Positions 1 through 8,800 of a stretch of 34,515 nucleotides of DNA are shown here, piece after piece. The notes beneath the pieces were generated by a model. The model worked only from the letters and a program-made list of their open reading frames with translations. It made no database searches and was not told where the DNA came from. The stretch's first letter is position 1; each line of letters begins with the position of its first letter. The position numbers and the translations under genes were made by a program. The DNA is from Staphylococcus agnetis (GTDB taxonomy: Bacteria; Bacillota; Bacilli; Staphylococcales; Staphylococcaceae): positions 1 through 34,515 of the forward strand of contig NZ_PPQF01000045.1 of NCBI RefSeq assembly GCF_002901865.1, written 5' to 3'.

Positions 1-22
1 TTATTTTTTTTAAATAATATAT

Positions 23-70
23 AAAAAGAATCGATTGAGTAAAAATGATTTTACCTAATCGATTCTTTTT
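23..70. terminator. Bidirectional hairpin terminator left of the SRP RNA gene
   Basis: The arm AAAAAGAATCGATT (23-36) pairs with AATCGATTCTTTTT (57-70). An inner GTAAAA/TTTTAC stem (39-44/49-54) closes most of the loop. A run of T follows on the plus strand and a run of A (T on minus) precedes it, so it can work both ways. It lies just past the SRP RNA 3' end and may stop read-through from it. Confidence 0.7.
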
Positions 71-72
71 TT

Positions 73-95
73 GGCTGAGAATTATGTCCCAGCCC
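73..95. repeat. Short GGCTG...CAGCC hairpin containing GGGACATAAT
   Basis: GGCTGAGA and TCCCAGCC form an imperfect hairpin. On the minus strand the text reads GGCTGGGACATAATTCTC. From memory, GGGACATAA-bearing hairpins are dispersed in staphylococcal intergenic regions, so this may be a repeat copy rather than part of the SRP transcript. The repeat-family assignment is inference. Confidence 0.4.
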
Positions 96-130
96 CTTGT
101 AATCTATAAATGTTATTGATTTGCATATAA

Positions 131-405
131 AAAACCGTGCACCTTCGCGTTGTATATGCATCATAAACGTTACCAAAGTCGATAGCTAAATCTCGGCTAC
201 CCCACGGCACATATGAGAATCCACTTAATGCTGCTTCCGTCAGGACCTGACATGGTTCATGGGTTCATATTGCATGGGACCGAAATCTTCAAACACCTCG
301 TGCTTTGGGCAGACTTCACAAATACACATCCGCAACAAAGGAATTCAGCCTCGCATAAAGCGGTTTTCGAGAATAGGGAACCGCTACCTCCCCGCTTAGC
401 ACGGT
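131..405 (-). ncRNA. ffs: Signal recognition particle RNA (scRNA, large Gram-positive type)
   Basis: The minus strand carries the domain IV core GTCAGGTCCTGACGGAAGCAGC-type sequence (rc of about 221-243), which binds Ffh in the signal recognition particle. The 5' end ACCGTGCT (rc 398-405) pairs with the 3' end GCACGG (rc 135-140), closing a transcript of about 270 nt. That is the length of the Bacillus/Staphylococcus form with an Alu domain, not the short 4.5S RNA. A T run follows the 3' end. A possible -10 (TATAGT, rc 418-423) lies upstream, but I see no convincing -35. In staphylococci this gene sits between treR and dnaX, which fits; dnaX would lie off the left edge. The 64-codon plus-strand reading frame over it is antisense noise. 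Confidence 0.93.
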
Positions 406-498
406 AAAATTAATATTACTATATCCTATTATGCAAATGCAAGCCCTAACTTACATTAACTTTGACAAACCATTGAACAGAACACCTATCCACTTACC

Positions 499-1224
499 CT
501 ATATTTTATGACGGCGTGAAAAATCCATAAATTTAAACTCTGTTGCGATATGTTTCGAGATATTATACTGGAACTTCGTCGTATCTTTGAGGTGTACAAT
601 ACCACGTACTGTCGCCGTATATTCTGGTGTCATCGCCCCAAATGCTTCACGCTCAATTTGTCCAAATGGTTCAAACGTAATGGATTTACTGGAAAAACTA
701 ATTTCAAATCCTTTCACATTCTCAATATAATCATAGAGAGATTCTTGGACGATGGCTTCTGTTAAATCAGGAAACATGTCGGCACGCACATAATCTTCAT
801 CGATAATTTTAGTGACGCCTTCAACTTGACGATAACGTATAAAATGCCATAATGGCGTGTCCATTGAAATTTTCAATGCTTGTTTGACATGTGGCACGTC
901 TTTTGCAACGATGCGCTCGAACGTATGGACAACGGTTTGATGTTGTAAATTCATATATTTTTTAACTTCTTTAAAGCTCATTAAATCCGCAAACGGAAAC
1001 TCTGTCACACCTTGATAAATGACGACAGATCCTTTTCCTCGAATCTTTTGAATCATGCCTTCAGATACGAGCATATTCAAACTTTTACGCACTGTTTCAC
1101 GTGACACGTTGTAGTTTTCTACCAGCTGATGTTCAGACGGCAATCGTTCACCATAACGGTAATCGCCCTCTAATATTGCGCGTCGCATATTTTCGTAAAT
1201 CAGTTTGAATTTGTTTTGTTTCAT
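499..1224 (-). CDS. treR: Trehalose operon transcriptional repressor TreR (GntR family)
   Basis: This 241-residue cytoplasmic regulator has an N-terminal GntR winged helix (about residues 5-75, with RLPSEHQLVENYNVSRETVR as recognition helix region) and a C-terminal UTRA-type effector domain (about 90-235). TreR of Bacillus represses the trehalose genes and is released by trehalose-6-phosphate; the same role is inferred here. It is the last gene of treP-treC-treR, 15 bp after treC, and starts at ATG after an AGGCGAGGACG Shine-Dalgarno region. Its likely operators are the two TTGT-N4-ACAA boxes at 3888-3919. The protein looks intact, although the transporter gene of the operon is not. Confidence 0.9.
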   Translation of the reverse strand: MKQNKFKLIYENMRRAILEGDYRYGERLPSEHQLVENYNVSRETVRKSLNMLVSEGMIQKIRGKGSVVIYQGVTEFPFADLMSFKEVKKYMNLQHQTVVHTFERIVAKDVPHVKQALKISMDTPLWHFIRYRQVEGVTKIIDEDYVRADMFPDLTEAIVQESLYDYIENVKGFEISFSSKSITFEPFGQIEREAFGAMTPEYTATVRGIVHLKDTTKFQYNISKHIATEFKFMDFSRRHKI

Positions 1225-1239
1225 TGTCGTCCTCGCCTC

Positions 1240-2880
1240 TTATTCATTTTCTTTTGCGATCACAATCGCACTATAGCCACCAATGTCATTTTTATTTATC
1301 GTACCATTTTGTATCACAATATGACCATCTAAATTTATATCATCAGGCAGCGTCACTGTATCACCAGTCATATTGGCAACAATGAGCCACACTTCACCTT
1401 TATAATGACGTTCGTAAATAAATAGCGCCTGATGTGACATGTGTTTTGGTACGATATTGCCATATGTGATAATGTCATGATCATGTCGTAAACGAATAAG
1501 GTCTCGGTACGTATAAAAGATGGAATTTTCATCCGCTAAAGCCGCTTCAACATTAATTGTCGGGTAATGATGTGCCACTTCAATCCATGGCGTGCCCGAT
1601 GTAAATCCTGCATGAGCTGAAGCATCCCATTGCATAGGCGTTCTCGAATTATCCCGTGATTTCTGACCTAAAATTGTCAAAATGTCAGATTCTGCCATTC
1701 CCTTATCTTTCATCATTTGATATGCATTTAAAGACTCCACATCGCGGTATTGTTTGATTGATGTAAAGTGCGGGTTGGTCATACCGATTTCTTCCCCTTG
1801 GTAAATATAAGGCGTTCCTTGCAGCATATGCAGCACTATCGCAAGCGTTTTGGCACTTTTTTGTCGTAGCGCCTCGTTCGCATCACTACCAAAGCGTGAG
1901 ACAACGCGAGGTTGATCATGATTACACCAAAATATCGCATTCCAACCGCCACCATCATATATGCCACGTTGCCAATCCATTAAGATAGACTTTAATTGGT
2001 ATAAATCAAATGATTGATCCGTCCATTTTTCACCATTTTTGTAATCGACCTTTAAATGATGAAAGTTAAACACGCTACTTAGTTCTTGACGATCTTCACG
2101 TGTGTATTGAATACAACGATCTAACGTCGTTGATGACATTTCCCCCACCGTCATTAATCCTTTATCTCCAAAAGTATTGCGATTTAATTCATGTAAATAA
2201 TCATGCACCCGGGGTCCATCAGTATAAAATTCTTTTCCAATCGCTTCAGAATCTTTAAATTCACCTTTAGAAATTAAGTTGATAACGTCAAAACGAAAAC
2301 CATCCACACCTAAATCAATCGAATGATTTACGATATCAAACACTTCTTGTCGCACTTTAGGATTATCCCAATTTAAATCCGCTTGTGTAACATCAAATAA
2401 ATGTAAGTAATATTCATCAGATGTCGAATCATACGCCCAGGCATTACCGCCAAACTTAGATTCCCAATTGGTAGGAGGGCCATCTTCTGAAGATTTGAAA
2501 AAATAGTAATCACGATATGGACTCGTTTTAGACTTCAATGCTTCTTGAAACCATCGATGTTCTGTTGACGTATGATTGACAACAATATCCAACATGATTT
2601 TTATATTTCGATCATGTGCTTCTTGTATGAGCGTTTTTAAATCTGCTTCATTACCAAAATGCTTATTAATTTGATAATAATCTCGAATATCATAGCCGTT
2701 ATCGTTCATTGGCGAATCATATATCGGCGTTAGCCATATATAATCCACACCCAAAAACGCTAGATAATCTAACTTTTCAGTAATACCTTGTAAATCCCCT
2801 TCACCATTGCCTGTTGTATCATTAAAAGATTTTACATAAATTTGATACACAACCGATTTCTTCCAATCTCGTTGTACCAA
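1240..2880 (-). CDS. treC: Trehalose-6-phosphate hydrolase (GH13 alpha-glucosidase)
   Basis: TreC hydrolyses cytoplasmic trehalose-6-phosphate to glucose and glucose-6-phosphate. The 546 residues are full length for the family. All four GH13 signature regions are visible: DIVVNHTS (about 97-104), DGFRFDV with the nucleophile Asp near 198, VGEMSS with the acid Glu near 248, and NHDQP with the transition-state Asp near 321. The start is TTG at 2880, preceded by AAGGTGGGA; no better ATG exists upstream. It sits 18 bp after the treP remnant and 15 bp before treR. Because treP is broken, the enzyme's usual substrate supply is missing unless another PTS permease takes up trehalose. Oligo-1,6-glucosidase is the main alternative name, but the treR neighbour favours TreC. 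Confidence 0.92.
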   Translation of the reverse strand: MVQRDWKKSVVYQIYVKSFNDTTGNGEGDLQGITEKLDYLAFLGVDYIWLTPIYDSPMNDNGYDIRDYYQINKHFGNEADLKTLIQEAHDRNIKIMLDIVVNHTSTEHRWFQEALKSKTSPYRDYYFFKSSEDGPPTNWESKFGGNAWAYDSTSDEYYLHLFDVTQADLNWDNPKVRQEVFDIVNHSIDLGVDGFRFDVINLISKGEFKDSEAIGKEFYTDGPRVHDYLHELNRNTFGDKGLMTVGEMSSTTLDRCIQYTREDRQELSSVFNFHHLKVDYKNGEKWTDQSFDLYQLKSILMDWQRGIYDGGGWNAIFWCNHDQPRVVSRFGSDANEALRQKSAKTLAIVLHMLQGTPYIYQGEEIGMTNPHFTSIKQYRDVESLNAYQMMKDKGMAESDILTILGQKSRDNSRTPMQWDASAHAGFTSGTPWIEVAHHYPTINVEAALADENSIFYTYRDLIRLRHDHDIITYGNIVPKHMSHQALFIYERHYKGEVWLIVANMTGDTVTLPDDINLDGHIVIQNGTINKNDIGGYSAIVIAKENE

Positions 2881-2898
2881 TGTGATCCCACCTTAAAC

Positions 2899-3872
2899 TT
2901 AAAGATTTTCATCTACCATTTTTTTCGTTTTCTCACGACTAAATCGAGATAAAACGATTGTTAATATACAAGGGACAATCATTGAAACGACTGTAGCTAT
3001 CGCGTATACTCCCCAAAACTGTTGTTTAATGGATAAAATGGCAGGAACACCGCCAACACCAACACTACCAATGACACCTGATGCCCCAATGAAAGCACCT
3101 ACGCACATAGATGTTAAAATCGCCGCAATAAATGGATATTTTAATGGTAAGTTCACACCAAACATTGCTGGCTCTGTCACACCTAAAAACCCTGAAATCC
3201 CTGATGTTGCTGCCAAACTTTGTTCTTTCTCAAGCTTACGTTTCTTATAGACATACCATGCGCCAAACGCCGCAGAACCTTGTGCGATATTGGACATAGC
3301 CACAATCGGCCATAAATATGTGCCACCTATACTACTTCCCATCAGTTGGAAGTCCACTGCTAAAAACATATGATGTAATCCTGTAATGACTAATGGTGCA
3401 TATAATAAGCCATAAATCGCACCACCAAGCCATCCTGCGTTTTGGAATAAAGTGGCATCGTCAAAACGTTGTTTATACCTAACAGTAAACCTGCTGTTAC
3501 AATCGCAGGCAAAATCGGTATAAAAATATCCCCTAACAATTTGATTAAGCGCTGGATTGGATTCCCCTTTTTCGCAGCCATCGCTTTAGCTTCATCTTTC
3601 GACGCTTCTGTAGTTCCTGTTTCATTAACTAACACTTTGTATGCTTCATCTACAGTGCCTGGACCAATAACGATTTGGTATTGATTATCTGCCTTAAATT
3701 GACCTTTCACAAGCGGATTTGCAGCTAATTTGTCTTTGTTCACTTTACTATCATCTTCTAATACTAAGCGTAAGCGTGTCACACAATGTGTAGCGGTTTG
3801 TAAATTGTCTTTACCGCCAATGGCATCGATAATGTCACGCACATCTGATACTTTTACAGCCATCCCATACAC
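2899..3872 (-). pseudogene. treP: Trehalose PTS permease EIIBC, internally deleted and frameshifted
   Basis: The intact protein phosphorylates and imports trehalose. Two frames remain. The 5' frame (3872 down to 3390, 160 codons) holds the whole EIIB domain, including the phosphorylated Cys in THCVTRLR, and the first EIIC helix ending GINNVLT. It then runs 20 foreign codons to a stop. The 3' frame reads FQNAGWLGG (around 3430) through GLHHMF to the normal EIIC end, with GVTEPAMFG preserved. Together they span 974 bp, about 324 codons, against roughly 475 in the family. About 150 central EIIC residues are therefore missing, and the join is out of frame. The listed ATG at 3369 is internal, not a real start. 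Loss of transport is inferred; the deletion is seen. Confidence 0.9.
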
Positions 3873-3887
3873 TCCCTATTTTTTGAC

Positions 3888-3919
3888 TTGTCTATACAAA
3901 TTATATGTTGTATAGACAA
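3888..3919 (-). promoter_or_regulatory. Paired TreR-type operators around the tre promoter -10
   Basis: Two 12-bp near-palindromes, TTGTCTATACAA (3888-3899) and TTGTATAGACAA (3908-3919), are exact inverted copies of each other, centred 20 bp (two helix turns) apart. They match the TTGTATATACAA core known for Bacillus TreR. Between them lies a minus-strand -10 TATAAT (rc 3900-3905), with a weak -35 TTACAA (rc 3923-3928) 17 bp upstream. Binding would cover the promoter. Confidence 0.8.
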
Positions 3920-3923
3920 GTTT

Positions 3924-3937
3924 TGTAAAGGCTTTCA
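3924..3937. promoter_or_regulatory. cre-like CcpA site upstream of treP
   Basis: TGTAAAGGCTTTCA matches the catabolite-responsive element pattern with arms TGTAAA and TTTCA; only the central CG is replaced by GG. It overlaps the tre -35, the right place for carbon catabolite repression. CcpA control is inferred. Confidence 0.6.
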
Positions 3938-3939
3938 TA

Positions 3940-4146
3940 AATCTTTATGCAAATGTCCATAAAATAAATAACGTCCCTCATACTTAGCGCATCAATTAGG
4001 CATAATGAACGACGTCATTTTTAATTCAACTACTTTTTTATACTTTGTTCATTTAAACACTTTCGTTTTGACTCATAGCGACGTCACCTTTTTAACATTT
4101 AGTTAGTTTAAAAGGCGACTTCAATCACACATTTTTCAACAACGTA
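3940..4146. other. Intergenic region between tre promoter and tRNA-Ser terminator
   Basis: I see no gene of normal size. A seven-codon minus-strand frame (4053-4076, MSQNESV) with an AAAAAGGTGACG ribosome site is the only oddity. GACGTC occurs at 4012 and 4080. Confidence 0.4.
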
Positions 4147-4187
4147 AAAAAGCCAAATGTTCAAATCGCGTTAAACATTTGGCTTTT
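4147..4187 (-). terminator. Terminator after tRNA-Ser
   Basis: AAAAGCCAAATGTT (4147-4160) pairs with AACATTTGGCTTTT (4174-4187). On the minus strand the stem is followed by a T run, so it ends the tRNA-Ser transcript. The stem could also act on the plus strand. Confidence 0.85.
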
Positions 4188-4217
4188 ATATCTATTAGTC
4201 TTGGATTTTACTTATAA

Positions 4218-4310
4218 TGGCGGAGGAAGAGGGATTCGAACCCCCGCGAGCCGTTAAGCCCCTGTCGGTTTTCAAGACCGATCCCTTCAGCCGGACTTGG
4301 GTATTCCTCC
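4218..4310 (-). tRNA. tRNA-Ser(UGA)
   Basis: The minus strand folds as a class II tRNA with acceptor GGAGGAA/TTCCTCC, discriminator G and an encoded CCA (rc 4218-4220). The T arm contains GGTTCGAATCC. The anticodon loop CTTGAAA gives anticodon TGA (rc 4272-4274), reading UCN serine codons. A long variable arm (about 4241-4262), typical of tRNA-Ser, is present. It has its own promoter and terminator and stands alone. No integrase or att duplication was found next to it. Confidence 0.97.
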
Positions 4311-4330
4311 GTGTTACGAGCACATAAAAT

Positions 4331-4359
4331 ATAATATTATAGCCCGCACACAATGTCAA
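4331..4359 (-). promoter_or_regulatory. Promoter of tRNA-Ser
   Basis: On the minus strand a consensus TTGACA (rc 4354-4359), a 17-bp spacer and TATTAT (rc 4331-4336) precede the tRNA 5' end by about 20 bp. The spacing fits a start near 4324. No terminator is obvious between gltD and this promoter. Confidence 0.8.
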
Positions 4360-4376
4360 CAAAAATTTTACAAAAA

Positions 4377-5834
4377 TTAAACAAAAGTTTTGCGCTTTAG
4401 ATGTTCATGGACAGAAACAGCGACTTCACGCCCTTCTTTAATTGCCCAAACGACTAAACTTTGCCCACGACGTGCATCACCAGCCGCGAAATATTTAGCT
4501 TGATTCGTTTTATAGTCTTGCGTATTCGCAACAATCTTTTGGCGATTCACTTTAAGGTCAAGCGCTTGTGTAATTTGAGACGTTACCCCTTCAAAACCAA
4601 TCGCCAATAACACAAGGTCAGCTGGAATTAAAATTTCACGATCATCTCCCACAAGCGAGCCATCTGCTTGATCTCGTTGTACTTGCGCATAAATGCCACG
4701 TACATGGAACATATCATCAATGTCAAAACGCATGGTTTGAATCCCGTACGCGCGTGGTTCCACACCAAATTTCGCTTCATATTCTTGATGCGCATAATCT
4801 TTTTTCAAAACAGGTTCAGGAAATGGCCAACTATAGTTCATTTCAAAACGCTCAGGCTTTTTGGCTTTACGATTAAATTGAACGACCGATTTGCATCCAT
4901 CACGTAATGCCGTTGCAACACAGTCAGCTCCTGTGTCACCATCACCAATAACGACCACATTTTTCCCTTTAGCAGAAATGGTTTGTTGTGACGTTTCTCC
5001 AAGTAACAATTGTGTCTGTTCAGTTAAATAATCCATCGCAAAATGAATCCCTAACCCCATACGTCCTTCTAAAGGTAAGTCTCTTGGTTTTTCAGCACCG
5101 GTACACACGACAACCGCATCATACGTACGATCCAACTCCGATTTTGTCAAATCTTTTCCCACTTCAAGATTACAATGGAAACGAATGCCTGCTGCTTTCA
5201 TCAAATCAATGCGTCGAAATACAACATCTTTACCCAATTTAATATTGGGGATGCCATATGTCAATAAGCCCCCTGGTTGTGCTTGTTTTTCAAAGATATC
5301 TACCGAATATCCTAACGCATTTAATTCTTCAGCCGCTGCCAATCCAGCAGGACCACTCCCAATAATGGCTACTTTTTGGTCGATACGTGCGTGTGGCACG
5401 CGTGGCTTTACCCAATCATTTTCAAAAGCTTCATCTATAATGGTACGTTCGATCCCCTTTATGGCCACAGCATCTCGATTGATTTTCATCACACATGAGG
5501 CTTCACAAGGTGCAGGACACACGTAGCCAGTAAAATCTGGAAAGTTGTTTGTTTCTGACAAGCGCTCATACGCCGTTTTGAAATCACCGCGATATACTAA
5601 ATCATTCCATTCTGGTATATAATTGCCTAGCGGACAACCGAGCGTTTCACGTTCAATTTGAACACCAGTTTGACAGAACGGTGTGCCGCAGTCCATACAT
5701 CGTGCCCCTTGTTGTTGTGCATCCCCATTTGTAAATCGAGACTGATACGGTTCAAAATTCGCAATTCGGTCCGTCAAAGGCAACTCATCAAGCTTTCGTT
5801 TTGGATATTTCATAAATCCTTTAAATTCACCCAT
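4377..5834 (-). CDS. gltD: Glutamate synthase (NADPH) small subunit
   Basis: GltD passes electrons from NADPH through FAD and Fe-S clusters to GltB, which makes two glutamates from glutamine and 2-oxoglutarate. The 485 residues match the family. The N-terminal cysteine block (ARCMDCGTPFC, near 45-55, then YVCPAPCEASC near 104-114) ligates Fe-S clusters. GSGPAGLAAAEEL (about 158-170) is the FAD dinucleotide fold and GDGDTGADC (about 297-305) the NADPH site. AAGDARRGQSLVVWAIKEGR near the C-terminus closes the FAD domain. The ATG follows an AAAGGAGGTC site and lies 13 bp after gltB, so the two are one operon controlled from the gltB promoter. Confidence 0.95.
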   Translation of the reverse strand: MGEFKGFMKYPKRKLDELPLTDRIANFEPYQSRFTNGDAQQQGARCMDCGTPFCQTGVQIERETLGCPLGNYIPEWNDLVYRGDFKTAYERLSETNNFPDFTGYVCPAPCEASCVMKINRDAVAIKGIERTIIDEAFENDWVKPRVPHARIDQKVAIIGSGPAGLAAAEELNALGYSVDIFEKQAQPGGLLTYGIPNIKLGKDVVFRRIDLMKAAGIRFHCNLEVGKDLTKSELDRTYDAVVVCTGAEKPRDLPLEGRMGLGIHFAMDYLTEQTQLLLGETSQQTISAKGKNVVVIGDGDTGADCVATALRDGCKSVVQFNRKAKKPERFEMNYSWPFPEPVLKKDYAHQEYEAKFGVEPRAYGIQTMRFDIDDMFHVRGIYAQVQRDQADGSLVGDDREILIPADLVLLAIGFEGVTSQITQALDLKVNRQKIVANTQDYKTNQAKYFAAGDARRGQSLVVWAIKEGREVAVSVHEHLKRKTFV

Positions 5835-5847
5835 TATAAGACCTCCT

Positions 5848-8800
5848 TTAGTAAACCGAAATCGTCGTATCTAAACTTGATACAGCGAAATCAGATTGAT
5901 CATTAAACGCCGACAACAAGGCTTCTTGACGGCCTTGATTTTGTTCATAATGATAAATCTTTTGCATCATACGTTTATAATCTTTCGGAATCACTTTAAT
6001 ACAATTTGCGAGCTGTGCCTCAAAATTTTCTAAAATACGTTGCGCTTTTGTACTTTGCGTATACGTTACATGATTGGCTAACATTTGCTTCAACATTTCG
6101 GCTTCTTTAGCATCCGTTACAGCATCAAAATCTAATGTATTTAACGCATGTGCCGCTTTAAACGCCCCAACATCTGAAGGGAAAATGTAGCTCACACCAC
6201 CACTCATCCCTTGACCGAAGTTTTTACCGACGTCTCCTAATATCACAACACGTCCACCAGTCATATATTCTAATCCGTGATCTCCAAAACCTTCGACCAC
6301 AACATTCACGCCACTATTACGGATGCAAAAACGTTCACCTGCACGGCCGTTAATATATGCACTTCCGCTCGTTGCGCCATAAAAACATACGTTACCAACG
6401 ATAATGTCACGTTCGCGCGCTTCATTAGGCGCATTCACGACGATTTGTCCACCAGATAGACCTTTACCGACATAATCGTTTGCATCTCCGGTGTGATGTA
6501 ACGCAAGCCCTTGCGGAATCCATGCACCTAAGCTTTGACCCGCATGACCTGTTGTATACACGTTAATCGTATTAGGTTCAAGCCCTTTTAAACCGTGTTG
6601 TTGTGTTATCTCACTCCCTGTAATGACACCGACATTACGTTGTTCATTACCTATTGTGAACGTACCGCTAAAAGGTACACCACGCTCAATAGCTTGACGC
6701 GTTGCAGGTAAAAGTTCAGTAAGATCAAATCCATGCTCTAGTCCGTGTTGTTGTTCGATAGACTTCGTACGGTCCCCTTCATTTTGATGTAGTAATGCAT
6801 TTAAATTCAGTTCACGCGCTTTTGGATGCTTACGCGCTTTATAAGAAGGTGTTAATAAATCCGTTCGACCCACAAGTTCATCTACTGAACGTAAACCGAG
6901 TTCCGCTAAAATTTCACGTAATTCTTGCGCCACAAAGTGCATGTAATGAACCACATAATCTGCTTTGCCTGTAAAGAGTGCGCGTAAATCTCCATTTTGT
7001 GTTGCGATACCGACAGGACACGTATCTTTATGACATACACGCATCATAATACAACCTAGTACTACGAGTGGTGCTGTTGCAAAACCGAACTCTTCTGCAC
7101 CTAAAGCAGCAGCATAGGCTACATCACGGCCTGTGAGTAACTTACCATCTGTCTCAAGGCGTACGCGTGAACGCAATCCATTGAGCATCAGTGTTTGATG
7201 CGTTTCTGCTAATCCTAATTCCCATGGCAATCCAGCATGTTGAATACTCGTTTTAGGGGAAGCTCCTGTACCTCCGTCGTATCCAGAAATCACTATTTTA
7301 TCTGCAAAAGCTTTCGCCACACCTGCGGCAATCGTACCTACCCCTGATTTTGATACGAGTTTTACCGTAATGTCGGCTTGGCGATTCACATTTTTTAAAT
7401 CATGAATCAACTGAGCTAAGTCTTCAATAGAATAAATATCATGATGTGGTGGGGGTGAAATTAAACCAATACCTGGTGTTGATCCCCTTACTTCAGCAAT
7501 CCAAGGATATACTTTTGTCCCCGGAAGTTGTCCCCCTTCGCCTGGTTTAGCGCCTTGTGCAACTTTAATTTGAATTTCTTTAGCATGTTGTAAATAATGA
7601 CTGGTCACACCAAAGCGACCTGATGCCACTTGTTTAATCGCACTTTTATAATCCGCCCCATCTTCGGACACCGTATAACGTTCAAGTGCTTCGCCACCTT
7701 CACCACTATTACTTTTCCCACCTAGACGGTTCATCGCTTCTGCTAATGTTTGATGCGCTTCTTGAGAAATCGAACCATAACTCATCGCCCCTGTTTTAAA
7801 ACGTTTGACAATCGTTTCCACAGGCTCAACTTCATCTAAATGAATACTTGATTGCGTTTTAAAATCAAACAAGTCTCGCAAATGACTTGCCGTATGATGG
7901 TTCGCAACTTCTGAAAACTGCTTAAACTTTTCATAGTCATTGTCGCGACACGCATGTTGTAATAACTGGATAGTCATTGGATTAAATGTGTGATACTGGC
8001 CTTGTTGGCGCCATTGGAATGTACTGCCTGGTTGTAAATAAGGCTGGTCAATGGTTTGACGGCGTTTATTTTCAACATCCAAGGTCGCTAATGAAATGCC
8101 CGACAGTTTGGACGGTGTTCCTGGGAAATAATGCTCAATCACATCGTCTCCTAAACCAACCGCTTCAAAAATTTGTGCCCCATGATAACTTTGTACCGTG
8201 GAGATCCCCATTTTCGCCATCACTTTTATAAGTCCTTCTGAAAAAATCGTATTCAGTTGCGCCACATTAGACGCAACGTCCCCTTGTATCCGGTTGTTTT
8301 CAGTTAAATCGGCAATCGTTTTTTGCGCTAAATACGGTACGACTGCATTTGCTCCGTAGCCTACAAGACAAGCTAAATGGTGAACTTCACGCATTTCTCC
8401 AGACATCGCAACGATACTGGTTTGCATACGAAGGTCATGGCGAATAAGTAATTGATGAATATGACTGACCGCAAGTAACATTGGCATCGCAAATTGCGTT
8501 GCCTCGCTCACAGATTTGTCTTCTAAAACGACGACTTCTACCCCTTGTTGTACTGCTTCAATCACAGCTTTCCCCAAATTGTTTAACGCCTCTTTTAAGT
8601 TTTCTGTGTATCCCGTTGAAAAATAAGCCGTTTTTAACGCATATGATGCAATATGTTGCAATTGATGTTCTGTTAACACAGGGTGTTTTAATTGCACTCG
8701 CTTCAGTGCATCTGGTCCTGGTTTAAGTACGTTGCCTTCCCCACCTAAATATGTGAGCTCACTCGTGACGATTTTTTCACGGTAGGCATCAATAGGCGGA

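Noticed and set aside
213..407. 64-codon open frame on the plus strand
   Set aside because: It is antisense to the SRP RNA, lacks a ribosome site and has the composition of a structured RNA.
3029..3250. Plus-strand frame inside treP
   Set aside because: Shadow of the EIIC coding sequence on the other strand.
4218..4310. tRNA-Ser as a phage or island attachment site
   Set aside because: No integrase, duplicated 3' tRNA end or foreign block is present on either side.
5185..5526. 113-codon plus-strand frame inside gltD
   Set aside because: Antisense shadow of a strongly conserved enzyme gene, with no ribosome site or promoter.
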